A DNA stretch of 64,000 nt from Pegea sp. RAD2-039 (taxonomy: Eukaryota; Chordata; Thaliacea; Salpida; Salpidae): assembly GCA_034620365.1 (NCBI GenBank), contig JAQGEQ010000020.1:868001-932000 (forward strand), given 5' to 3'. The notes below the pieces were generated by a model. The model was given only the letters and a program-made list of their open reading frames with translations. It was not told where the DNA came from and searched no databases. Numbering within the stretch: position 1 is the stretch's first letter; the number at the start of each line of letters is the position of its first letter. Both the position numbers and the translations under genes were made by a program. Shown piece by piece: positions 37,814 to 50,800 of this stretch.

Positions 37814-40800
37814 ATGGATGTTGCACAGGAGTCCGTATTTTCTTCTGGTTTTATATTGAAGCTTGAAGATAATCAGAACAATGACAATATTGTATATCGT
37901 TTAAAAAAGAATCAAGTTGTGCATTTTTTGCTAGGAGCTACATTAGCATATAAAGATGTTACAGTTTATACCGACGTTCCTTTGAAAGATGAACAATGTA
38001 AACAAGAATCAAATTTTAGAGCATTACAGTGGTCATATCCTGGTAAAGTTGGAGATAAATCCAGCTTCTTAGCTTCAGTTACTTTCAGTAAAGCAGGATC
38101 TTTCAGATATTATTTCTCATATCCAGGTAATGAGACGGCTGGTTGTGGTTATTTTTTGATTGAACCAACATTGAAAGTTGGTAAATCTGACGAACTTTTA
38201 CCAATTGATTCAATATCAATGCAAACTGTATTAAGCAAGTTACTTGGAAGTTTTGATTCATGGAAACAGCGTCTAATGATTTCAAAAGAGTCTGGTTATA
38301 ATGCTTTACACTTTACACCTATCCAACTTTTAGGAGAATCTAATTCAGCTTATTCTATCGCTGACCAAGATGAGCTCAACCCAACATTTTCACAAGATGG
38401 TAAACCTCTTGAAATGAACCAATTAAAAGACTTTATTGAAGAATTACGACAAGATTGGAATATGATAAGTTTGGTTGATGTTGTTTGGAATCATACATCA
38501 ATAGATAGTCCCTGGTTAAAAACCCATCCACAATGTGCATTTAATCTAGTTAATTCACCTCACCTTAGACCAGCTTATCTTCTAGATCGAGCTTTATTTT
38601 ATTTTTCAATCAAAATATCAAAAGGAGATTTAGCAAGATTTCCTGATGGAACAATTAATAATGAAACTGATGTAAAAGTCATAAAAGATCTTCTTCTCAG
38701 GACTATTATTCCACCTTTAGCCTTGTGGGAGTTTTTTCAATGTGATGTTAGTGCTGAGTTGGACAAGTTTCAGCAAGCCCTTGAGAGTAAAAACCTCCCA
38801 CCAAAGCTGGGATCTAATGATACAAAAGTTCAAATTGTTCAAGATGCTGAGTTTAAACGTTTGAGTTGTACAGTTGACATTGATGTTGCTATTAATCAAT
38901 TCTATTACGCTTTTGATAACAATTTTGATGCTGGCTTTGCAGCCTTTAAAAGCACTTTAGAATGGCTCAATGAGACAAAGAGAACTCAAATAGAAGATCA
39001 AATACCTAGCATAGTGGAAAATATTTTAAGTAATATTAAATATGAACGTCTTGATGAAAATGGTCCAAAGCTGGGCAAAGTATCAAAAGTACATCCAATT
39101 GTTCCAAGATATTTCCTTCATAATTATCCGGATACTACAGTTGAAACTGATGAGGAAAGTATCATGAACATTTCATCAAAAGCTGTTCATATAATGGCTC
39201 ACAATGGCTGGGTATTGAATCAAAATGCTCTGGAAAATTTTGCAGAATATCCTTCAATGACATACTTCAAACGTGAACTTGTTTGTTGGGGTGACAGCGT
39301 CAAACTAAATTATGGTAAATCACCTGATCATTGTCCGTATCTATGGCAACGAATGCGTGTATACACTGAAAAAATGACTACTATCTTTCATGGGCTTAGA
39401 ATTGATAATTGCCACTCTACCCCAATTCATGTGGCCGAATACATGCTAAAAGCTGCCAGGTCTATCCGTCCCGACCTCTATATATTTGCTGAGCTCTTTA
39501 CTGGCAGTGACAAAGTGGACAACTTGTTTGTCAACCGCCTGGGCATCAATTCGTTAGTAAGAGAATGTTTGAACGCTTGGAACTGTCGAGAACAAGGTCG
39601 GTTGATCTACTTGTACGGCGGAGAACCAATTGCTTCGTTTACCAAAAGTTCAATCCCAGTTTTACGAGAGAGTCGCGCGCACGCGATTATGTATGACGTC
39701 ACTCATGATAATGAATGCATGATAAAGAAGCGCAGCGTATATGACGTATTACCTTCGAGTGCCCTGGTTGCTATTTCATGTTGCGCTATCGGAAGTAATC
39801 GTGGACATGATGAAATGGTCCCACACCATATCAATGTGGTCCATGAAAAGCGCTTGTATGGTAGATGGGACTCTTCTAGCATCTGTGGCATTGTAAAGAT
39901 CAAAAAGGTCCTCAATCAATGGCATCATAAACTTGCAGTTCAGGGCTTTTCACAAGTGTTTGTCGACCAAAGGACTGAGGACGCCGTGGCCGTGACACGT
40001 CACAACCCTGAAACACATGATAGCTACGTCATGGTCGCGTACACATCATTTGATGACGAGAAAAGAAAGCATGGGGCGTTAGGGGCACTTTCAGTTGAAG
40101 GAAAAATTACTAGGATCGGATTTGAAGCAAAACCTTCTAGCACTGATCTTACTTCTCAAGAACTGATCTCTGATTTCTCTAAGAATCTAGGATATATCAA
40201 TGGAATAGAAAATGTGTCTTTTGATCTAGGAGAAGATCTAGATTTATCCGAGAGCAAATCAATCAAAGCAATATATAATGAAGAAACCCGGATGTCAACT
40301 ATCGACTTCTTGGACTTCACTCCTGGATGTGTAGTGATGTTCAAATTAGAACCAACTTCCGATATCAAGTCCTACATCCAAAAGATCTGTGAGATCGATT
40401 CTGATTTTGACAAAATCATCGAAAAGATGACTTTGAACACGATGAATTATGTTTTGTTCTGTTGTGAAGAGGAGCAGAAGACTTTCAACAGCTCCCATCG
40501 ATCTTTTGAGATTGATCAATGGCGCCCTCTAGTGTATGCCGGCTTAATGGGGATTGCTCTTCCAATGCAACAGATCAAAAGTGAGAATAATTTGGGACAT
40601 CCGATTTGTAAGAACTTAAGAGATGGTGATTGGTTGTTACGTTACATTTCGGGTCGCTTAGAGAGATACGAAGACACAAGTGCCCTTGGAGATTGGTTGG
40701 ACCGGAAGTTCCGTTTGCTATCTAAGATTCCTCGTTTTCTGATCCCTACTTACTTCCAGCGAATCATAGGAGTCGTTACCCGCCGGATTCTTAACTCATG

Positions 40801-42310
40801 TTGGGGACGTATGTCACAATTTGTGCAAGATGGTGGTCCATTTGTCCGCGCCCTTTCTCTCGCTTCTATCGCGTTATGTAGTGACGTCAGAAACGCCCAA
40901 CTACCACGTGTCCCACAGGACAAGTTGAAGTTGAAAGTGGACGCAATGCCTTCTCTAGCGGCAGGTCTTCCCCATTTCAGTTCTGGGGCCATGAGATGTT
41001 GGGGTCGGGACACTTTCATCTCGATGCGAGGACTATTGATGTTAACTGGACGCATGAATGAAGCCCGCAACATCATCTTGTCGTTCGCGGGTTGCTTACG
41101 TCATGGACTCATTCCAAACTTGTTATGTGAGGGAAAGGCTCCCCGGTACAATTGTCGTGATGCTGTCTGGTTCTGGCTTCAAAGTATACAAGATTATTGT
41201 ACAATTGAAGGCAACTACGACTTGTTGAAGGCCGAAGTGTACCGAGTGTTTACCACCGAGTCTGGACCACCACAACTCACAGTGACCGGGGCAAAGAAGC
41301 AACCGCTGTGTGACGTCATACAAGAAGCTCTTCAACATCACGCCAGTGGTATCGACTTTCGGGAACGAGACGCAGGTGTAGGACTTGATCGAAATATGAG
41401 AGATGGTGGCTTCAATGTGAATATCAGCGTCGATTTCGCTACTGGCATCGTTTCCGGGGGCAACAAAGATAACTGTGGAACTTGGTGTGATAAAATGGGC
41501 GAAAGTGAGAAAGCGGGAAATCGCGGCGTGCCAGCGACCCCTCGTGACGGAGCTGCTATCGAGATTATTGCTCTTTGTAAATCAGTAACTAGGTGGCTAC
41601 ACATAGTGAGAAAAGAAGGACATTTTCCATATGAAGGAGTGAAATATTTGAATCTAAACGGAAAAACAAGCAGATGTACCTGGAAAGAGTGGGGAGACCG
41701 CATCAAGAAAAACTTCCATAAAAACTTTTACATCGATGAAACGGACCAGTCCACGCTTGTCCACAAACGCGGGATTTACAAGGATACATTTGGTGCAACA
41801 AACCAATGGTCCGACTACCAACTGCGTCCTAACTTCGCTGTTGCTATGGTATTTGCACCTGAACTTTTTAAAACCAAGGAAGCGTGGAGAGCGTTGGAAG
41901 TTGCAGAAAAGAGTCTGCTAGGACCCCTTGGAATCAAAACCCTCGATCCTGATGATATGCAATATCGCGGTGATTACGACAACTCACTTGATAACGAGGA
42001 TGCTTCGATTTCAAAGGGTTTCAACTACCACCAAGGTCCTGAGTGGTTGTGGCCTGTTGGTTACTTTCTACGAGCCAAGCTGATTTTTGCTGCTAAACAA
42101 ACCGGCAAGTTAAAGGAGACTATCGATTTCATTCAATCTTATCTGGTTAATGTTCAGCAACATTTAGAAAGATCTGATTGGTTAGGTTTACCTGAACTGA
42201 CCAACAGTAATGGCCAGTTTTGTAAGGATTCATGTCCTATACAAGCCTGGTCACATTCTTCGTTTTTAGATCTTATGTATGATTTGACAAAAGCTGAAAG
42301 TTCAATCTAA
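37814..42310 (+). CDS. AGL: Glycogen debranching enzyme, intronless
   Basis: One open frame of 1498 codons, close to the human 1532. The N-terminal half is the 4-alpha-glucanotransferase (GH13-like): VVWNHTSIDSPWL, then LRIDNCHSTP with nucleophile Asp531, then YIFAELFTGS with acid/base Glu560. The 29-residue gap matches known debranching enzymes. The C-terminal half is the amylo-1,6-glucosidase (GH133): MRCWGRDTFISMRG, GCLRHGLIPNLL, DGGFNVNISVDF, CGTWCDKMGE and GPEWLWPVGYF. It moves maltotriosyl units and removes the branch glucose in cytosolic glycogen breakdown. Catalytic regions look intact, so it should be functional. Oddly for an intron-rich neighbourhood it has no introns, and base composition turns GC- and CpG-richer from about 39.45 kb onward. 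No poly(A) tract or flanking direct repeat is evident. Confidence 0.97.
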   Translation: MDVAQESVFSSGFILKLEDNQNNDNIVYRLKKNQVVHFLLGATLAYKDVTVYTDVPLKDEQCKQESNFRALQWSYPGKVGDKSSFLASVTFSKAGSFRYYFSYPGNETAGCGYFLIEPTLKVGKSDELLPIDSISMQTVLSKLLGSFDSWKQRLMISKESGYNALHFTPIQLLGESNSAYSIADQDELNPTFSQDGKPLEMNQLKDFIEELRQDWNMISLVDVVWNHTSIDSPWLKTHPQCAFNLVNSPHLRPAYLLDRALFYFSIKISKGDLARFPDGTINNETDVKVIKDLLLRTIIPPLALWEFFQCDVSAELDKFQQALESKNLPPKLGSNDTKVQIVQDAEFKRLSCTVDIDVAINQFYYAFDNNFDAGFAAFKSTLEWLNETKRTQIEDQIPSIVENILSNIKYERLDENGPKLGKVSKVHPIVPRYFLHNYPDTTVETDEESIMNISSKAVHIMAHNGWVLNQNALENFAEYPSMTYFKRELVCWGDSVKLNYGKSPDHCPYLWQRMRVYTEKMTTIFHGLRIDNCHSTPIHVAEYMLKAARSIRPDLYIFAELFTGSDKVDNLFVNRLGINSLVRECLNAWNCREQGRLIYLYGGEPIASFTKSSIPVLRESRAHAIMYDVTHDNECMIKKRSVYDVLPSSALVAISCCAIGSNRGHDEMVPHHINVVHEKRLYGRWDSSSICGIVKIKKVLNQWHHKLAVQGFSQVFVDQRTEDAVAVTRHNPETHDSYVMVAYTSFDDEKRKHGALGALSVEGKITRIGFEAKPSSTDLTSQELISDFSKNLGYINGIENVSFDLGEDLDLSESKSIKAIYNEETRMSTIDFLDFTPGCVVMFKLEPTSDIKSYIQKICEIDSDFDKIIEKMTLNTMNYVLFCCEEEQKTFNSSHRSFEIDQWRPLVYAGLMGIALPMQQIKSENNLGHPICKNLRDGDWLLRYISGRLERYEDTSALGDWLDRKFRLLSKIPRFLIPTYFQRIIGVVTRRILNSCWGRMSQFVQDGGPFVRALSLASIALCSDVRNAQLPRVPQDKLKLKVDAMPSLAAGLPHFSSGAMRCWGRDTFISMRGLLMLTGRMNEARNIILSFAGCLRHGLIPNLLCEGKAPRYNCRDAVWFWLQSIQDYCTIEGNYDLLKAEVYRVFTTESGPPQLTVTGAKKQPLCDVIQEALQHHASGIDFRERDAGVGLDRNMRDGGFNVNISVDFATGIVSGGNKDNCGTWCDKMGESEKAGNRGVPATPRDGAAIEIIALCKSVTRWLHIVRKEGHFPYEGVKYLNLNGKTSRCTWKEWGDRIKKNFHKNFYIDETDQSTLVHKRGIYKDTFGATNQWSDYQLRPNFAVAMVFAPELFKTKEAWRALEVAEKSLLGPLGIKTLDPDDMQYRGDYDNSLDNEDASISKGFNYHQGPEWLWPVGYFLRAKLIFAAKQTGKLKETIDFIQSYLVNVQQHLERSDWLGLPELTNSNGQFCKDSCPIQAWSHSSFLDLMYDLTKAESSI

Positions 42311-44540
42311 GCTTACCGAAAATTTGAAACATTTTTGGCTCAATTAAAGTTAAATACTTCAAACAAATAATGTTAAAGGTCTAAATAATTTTGTAGAAAT
42401 CATTTCAAATATAAGCATTTAATTTTTGTGATGACATATAAAGTTATCTTAGATTTTTTTGGAATATCTAATAGTACTATTATTTATACAAATATTGTCT
42501 TTACTGATGAAATTCATGCTTTATTATTATTAGTTAATTTAAATTACTACTAATATTGTATAACAATTATATAAAAATGTTGATAGTTAAAATGAAACTA
42601 AAGATATTATCTTTGTTGTAATATTTTATTAAAAACAATTTGTACATAAGCATATCTATTTGCATGAAACTGTGAAACTTATGAACTAAGTTATTTCAAA
42701 AAAGCTCTTATATAATTATGTTTTATCTCTATCATTATGCCTTTGCTATATTTTATCATAATCTTGCTTTTTGATCTTTCATTTAATTTATTTTGTAAAT
42801 ATTTAATGTTTGTATCTCTAATGCACTTTTAATTTGTTGTACTTTTCTTTATGTATCTTATCTTCTTTTTACAAACTTTATCGAAAACATCTGAGAAGTC
42901 TTATTCGAGCCATTTTTGCTTACATTGCTACATTAAAAATTTTCAGCATTTTCGCTTGAGTTGATGTTGTCAGATTACATTAGAAAAACAGTGATTGGTA
43001 ATCTATATATTGCGAAAGATTATAGACTTTAACAACCTTGATAGAGAGCTTTATTCAAGTAGACACTGCTCCTTAATAATTCTTATCGTCAACTTTATTT
43101 TCAGTCAACACAAGTAACATTAATGAGTAATTAAGGGTATGAGTAATCGATATCTCGTAATGCTTCTGCTTGAAAAGCTTTTGTAGTTCAAATCAGATTG
43201 GCCTTACCCGGTTTCTTTACATGTAAGGACATTTGATGGATTGCTGAAGTCATCTCTTTTTCTAAAGCTGTCTATTTGAATCATGTTTAAATTAAGATTG
43301 CTCTTAATTCTATTTAAGGATTGTCTAGAATTATCATACGATTTTGGTTGTGGTTATAAAAACTATCTTTGGTTATTTTTGATAGATTTATTAAACACTT
43401 TCATAGAATATCAAATCATAAAATAGATTCTACTACAAGCAAATACTTGTGGTTTTTCTCAGTTAATTCATTATAGTAGTTCAATAAAGTAAACTTTAAT
43501 TGCTCCCGGTGTCTTCAGTTAATATAATCTGAGGTTAAATGGCAATGAAGAGCTTAGCTATGCGTTTAGATGTTTACTGGTAGCAATTTAATAGTGTTAT
43601 ATGGGGAGTGATGTTTAAAGTTTTTTAATACCAGTAAACAGTAATTGAAATAGATTTAATCAATCTTTATCTCTTTTAGAATTTTCCCTTGAACATAACA
43701 GGTTGAGTTGCAGCTATAATTTTTAGACTTTAACTTTTTTATATTTCTTTAATAACTGATTTAAAATGATTAACTTATTTTCCACTAAGTGTGCAATTTG
43801 AATGCATTAAAAAAATAATCTAAACCATAATTAAATCGATTATTTTCTGCTAAAAAGCAATTCATTTTTAATCAAACGGAGTTTTTCTAAACAAAAAGTG
43901 ATATTGTACATTTTTACAATAATACAAACTTCAAATATATTACAACTTTTGATTGAAATTTGAATCATCATTAATCAATTCTTTTTGAAAAAGTAAGAAA
44001 TTTATTTTTTTATTACAATAAATGTGAAGAAGGGTGCCTGAAGAAAGTACTTCTCGCTAACACACATTCTTACAAATAATACTTATTAAGTTAGAAAATG
44101 AGTTGTTTTTCAATTATCTTTAAAAGATTATAAACTTTTTATGTTTCTACCAACAACTGAATCAAATATTTAGATAAGAAAACCTTATTCGCCAATCTGA
44201 TTACATTGTTGAATACATTTGCTTATTTTGTTAAAAAACTCCTGTAATTCTGACACTCTATTATCATTAGTTGAAAAGTTAACTTCTAACAAAGAAAAAT
44301 AATACAATGTTACTGCTGTTAAAACTCTTGTGGAATACGTCAATTTTTACTAGCATGTTTTCTATAATATTTCATTTGATTGAAAATAAATATAAAGTAG
44401 ATGATATTAGTCGCCTGTTTGCGCCGAGTAAGGACATGCTGGATGTGCTCCAGAACAATTTTAATCTTTCTTTCTCTTCTTTAAAGTTAGTTTGTCTTCT
44501 CTATTCTTCAGTTGTTTACGGATCAGAGAGCGTCATAAGA
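42311..44540. other. AT-rich intergenic region
   Basis: Downstream of AGL. Short frames such as 44307-44588 on the plus strand show no recognisable similarity. No RNA gene or repeat was identified. Confidence 0.5.
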
Positions 44541-44544
44541 AATG

Positions 44545-45050
44545 GTCTGCTACAATATTTCCCAATTGCTGGTATCAATATCAAATGATTTCATATCGAA
44601 TTTGAATGTATCGTTAAAGAGAAGACAAGAATGGCTAATGTAACGTTTGTCTTGAGAGCCCCCATACAGGGGGAATTCCTTTGGGATTCGCCCACCTTTT
44701 ATCCGACGTATGTGATAAAGCCAACCAAGCCCGTGATGACTTAGCATGATGTAGATCGTTATCAGGTTAGTGTTTTCAGGAATTCCTTGTTTGAGATCCT
44801 TTGCTGTGACCATATTCGTTGGATACAACCGAAACAACATAAATGAAAGGTGTTGGGTTTATTTTTGTTTGCCTTGGACAAAGTTCGCTGGCGTCCAATA
44901 GCGTACTGTAGACGAAGGCTCTGTAGATGGCAGCCTTAGTTTTGATGGATATCTTTGGATTATACCTAAACCTGGAAGTGAGTCGAGCAAATGTACCCGA
45001 TGCTTTACCGATGCAAATGTTGATTTCGCCTTTTATTAATGATGGTGCGA
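44545..45050 (-). mobile_element. RTE-type LINE fragment (3' end of reverse transcriptase ORF)
   Basis: The minus strand encodes the C-terminal part of an RTE/BovB-like LINE protein in two pieces. Near 44880-45050 is EINICIGKASGTFARLTSRF, then KTKAAIYRAFVYSTLLDASE, a version of the common RRIGKAxxTFxRL ... YRACVLSTLLYGSE block. After a gap, 44550-44840 has GLGWLYHIRRIKGGRIPKE, then FKFDMKSFDIDTSNWE, the usual LRWLGHVxRMxDGRIPK ... KRDLKxLxID block. It is a 5'-truncated, frame-broken relic unrelated to the CR1-like copies. Confidence 0.8.
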
Positions 45051-46248
45051 GTTATAAATATTTGTTAATAATGCAAACTTATAACATATTATTTTTTTTA
45101 TGAAATATTTTACGGTTAAGTTTTGTAGTAAAATTTATAAAAAATAGATTTATAACTAAATTAATCATACAAGTATTTGGATAGTTTTTCTTAACAGATC
45201 AAGCTTCATCAAGTTGTAAAATTTATTAAATGTGCTTTATTCATAAATTACTTTATAAAAACTGCAAGTTTATGTCTATGTATTACTATATATTACATAT
45301 ATTTACTATATTTATATGCTGTATTAAGCTACTGTATTTATTTTAGTTTTCTTTTATGAAATGCATCAAAAATCTTAAAGTAATAGCATGCTTAATTATC
45401 AAAATACGGAAATTCTAGTTAGACTCACAATAAAATTTGTTATTGATGAAATATAGCAACAATTTTTAGATATGTTTCACAAGCTCTATAAAAAATTGCA
45501 CAACCATAAACTCAGCTCAACCAGAAGGGTATTTTAAAGATTTAACCATCTAACCGCTTTGTCTTTACAAGCTAAAACTGTTGATTAGAAAACTAATTTT
45601 TAGGTAAAAACAATGATTTAAATAATTATTTCATTTAAGGGGGTTTTGTACTGCCACATATATACATCGGTTAATTTTATTTTTGTTCGTTTTCTCAAAA
45701 TCTTCTCTATATTGTTTACAAAATAATGTTTACTATCAGCCTTTATTCATTTAAACATCGTAGAAATAGATCTTTAATTTTTACCGAAGTAATTTGTGTT
45801 TTAATTGCTGTATATATTATCTAGTTACAAAAATTTAGTTTAAAAGTTGATTACATTTATTACAGATTTTTTTCTTTAGAACTTACAGAGTTACATTTAT
45901 ATCTGTTTAATTTGTTTTGTTTTTTTCAAATTTTTGATGAGAAGTTTTCTGCTAACTAAATAATGTTTAAAATGATAGTAATGCATGACTTGCCCTGTAT
46001 GAACTTGTGTGGTTTAAATTATTCATTTTTTAATGAAGAATTGAAAGAAATAGTGAACCACTTTATATTAGTAATTTTATAAAAGTTTTGAGTAAATATT
46101 TTTAATCTAAAAGTGTTTTGATTGCTATTATCTAATTAAATATTAATTAATCCAAGCAAAAGTTTTTTAAATCTTTTTTTTATTTGATTTATAAATTTGA
46201 TAAATAATTATAATTTCAGAAAGTATTTAATGAAATTAAAAATAAATT
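45051..46248. other. AT-rich spacer upstream of TEX261
   Basis: No coding sequence recognised; probably includes the TEX261 promoter and 5' UTR. Confidence 0.5.
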
Positions 46249-47788
<1,540 letters not shown>

Positions 47789-47884
47789 AAGCATCTGTAC
47801 GGACACTAACATGGCCCTAACAACCACCACTGAAAATTGCAGTTACTAGAGAAGGCAGAAGCCTGTAGAAGCCCCTCAAACGCA

Positions 47885-50800
47885 TCAGTTTCGATTAACA
47901 TTTATCTGTACTAGTCTTTGCTTGCGATGTAGGGTTCCCGACAGATAGTTTAATTCCAGATATGTTTGAAGAACTTCTCCGTTATCATTGTGAGGTGCTT
48001 CGGATACAATAATCTAGATTAGAGTATAAAAGTGAGAAAAATGTTTGCAAATGGTTGACGATAAGTTACTTCTATTATATTTCCTCTGTTTGGGTAAGGG
48101 TTTTCTCGTGAACCAGCGATGAAACCCAAAATGACGGCCTTTTCTGGTCGTGATAACCGATTAGCTCGCCCAAATATTTGCTGGGCTTCATACATTTGGT
48201 CCCTCTAGAATTGCAAATTTATTTTGATTATATGCCAAACTGACTTCAAGCTTTTTTGATTGCTAATAAACGAATTTCTTTGTGAATTGTAAAGATGTCA
48301 GTTTTTACCGTTAGAGTCAAACTCTTTTTAGAGATGGCATTCGGCTGTGTGTAGTTGAAGATCTCGTTTTTTAGAATTGGTGGGTTGTTGTGAACTTGTT
48401 GCTTTTGATAGGTGCTTTGGTTCTTGTTATCTGCTTGAAAGTGTTGCGTGCTGACACGAGCTTGGAAATATTGAGTGTTGTTGACATTTGTATTTGGTGA
48501 AGCAGGTGCCTGAGATATCTGGAAACAGATTTAAAATATTTTAACGATTAGTCTCAATTCTAAACTTCAGGTTTTTACCAGAATTTTCTAAATCTAAAAA
48601 CTTTTATTGAAAATAATTTCTATTTTATTGAACAGGAGGCTTTGTTTTTCCTCCTTAAAAATCAAGGATAAACTGGGAACAGAGTAAGGAGCATCAGACA
48701 CAGATCTAATATGTCTTAAAGAATTCGGATCAATATTTGTATTGGTTTTATCAACTAGACAGTCGCTATTTCATTATTAACCCCACAGTTAATATTTTAA
48801 CAATATTATATTCTATAAATCTCAAAAAGATTTTTATAAAACATAATATTGAATAGCAACGTACTGGTACAACCATCCGAGCTTGTAGCTCTTCATCCTT
48901 AGCGGAGTTAAACAGTTGATGGGAGGTTTGAAGTCTATTTATTTGAGGAGTTTTAGGTGTAGGTATTACTTGATCATTGTCCAAACGTCCCCTAGCGACA
49001 AACTGTTGTTGAGATGATGAAGATGCTTCGCGATCCGTTGCTAATGGTGATGGTCTGTAACTTCTTTGTTGTTTAAATTGTTGGTCTAGAAGCAAAAATT
49101 AAAAGATAAAATGCTGACGTGGATGAGGTTGTAGCAAGATGTTACCTTTGGTGATGTTTGCAAAATGTTTATCTTCAGAAACATCACTTGTTTTTAAACT
49201 GTAGAAAAATTGGGTTATTTATTGACAGTAAAATCAAAAAACTTTTATGTTACAAATGTTGGCTCAAAATAAGAATAAAATCAATAAAATTATTTGATAC
49301 TTTTTTGTATCTGCTACTGCATCATCCGTGGTAATTGCTTCAAAGTGAGTGAGATCACCATTAGCAGCATTTTGTGAGTCAGATTTTGAAGAAGTTGTAG
49401 CAACTAAAAATCAAATTGTTTTGATAACTCTCAAAAGTATCGTTGAAAACTGGGATTTAATCCTTAACAGCAAATTAACCTGTTACAGGATTGTAGTTTG
49501 TCTCCATTTCTTCATCAGAAAAGATTTCGGATGGTTCTACTACACTGCTATGACGTGTAGCTTCATCAAAATCATCTCTTGTCCCAACAATTTCACTTTC
49601 TTCTATTGAATTAAGACAGTTTTGAGATGCTTCTGTTGAATTATTTCGAGATTTGGTGTTCTGTCAATCACATGATTTTTAAGATTTAAGTTTTTAAGAA
49701 ACATTTTGATGTATCACTTCGTCATCTGCATCATGAAGATCTTGAGACTCGTGAATCTGAACTTGCTTCTTTCGCTTTCTAGCATCTTTTGCACTAACAT
49801 CACGACCAGTGAGAGGTTGTTCTGATATATCTAACAACTTAGTTCCGCCAGTCTGTCAAAAAACATTTTTTAAATTGATGTAAAATCCTCATCATTAAAT
49901 TTCTTACCACTTGTCGATGATTTAATCTTTTGGAAGTAGAACTTGGTGTTGAATGTGTTCTAAAACCCTCAGATCGATTAATTAACCGAAAATTAGAGAG
50001 TCCTTTCATTGGGGTAACGTCAGATGACTTCCTAGTCATATCACGATGTTTAACGGGGATTGTAGTCTTTATTCCTCCCCAGATTCCTGTTTTCTTCATC
50101 TGATTACTTGCTTCATTAGCTAGAAGATCAGGTTTGAACTAGTGTCTACCAAGAAAGTCCATATTACCTCTTTTCATTAAATCATTTTTAAGAGCGGCTG
50201 ATTTTGGCTTTTTCTTTAATGTGAAATGGCGAGGAAGAACAGGTAATTGGCCCACTAAAGACCGGAAGCTGAGTTTGTTGACAAGCTTGCATTCAAGGGG
50301 TAAAGTCGAGAAGTGGTTAGTCTCATTAACTGCAATGAGTATCATTAAACTAATTGTTGTTGTTGTTTCAAATGTAAACCTTTTGTGTTGATGTCCTCAG
50401 CCACATTTTCTGCTATTTGGTTACCAGAAAGATCAAGATTTAAGGTTACTGTTGTAGGGTAATTCTTCACCATGTTAGCTACTAATGTAACCCATAAGTC
50501 CCGGTCTTCCAAGGCCTTCTCAATAATACCTCCGATAGTATGCTTCATCTAAAAATATGTCAGAGATTCTTTTTCTAAATGTTTATGTTGGTTAAAATAA
50601 AAATTTAAATAATTATAACTAATGTTTAGTTTGAAGGAAAACATTGAACAAATAAAACTAACTTCCATTAAACCTTATAATAATATAGGATTTGTTAAAA
50701 TAATTAAGAAATTTATGAAATAATATAATTCTAACTGATATTGAGAGTCTGCTGATTCATTTGAGATTGTAAAAGAACTTATTTAATTTTTATTTTAATA

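Noticed and set aside
38103-41921. Several ORFs of 60-122 codons overlapping AGL in other frames
   Set aside because: All are shadows of the strongly supported AGL frame.
37814-42310. AGL as bacterial horizontal transfer
   Set aside because: The protein is a eukaryotic-type bifunctional debranching enzyme, so retroposition or intron loss explains the lack of introns better.
44307-44588. 93-codon plus-strand ORF
   Set aside because: Hydrophobic and low in information; it has no family resemblance and its end overlaps the RTE fragment.
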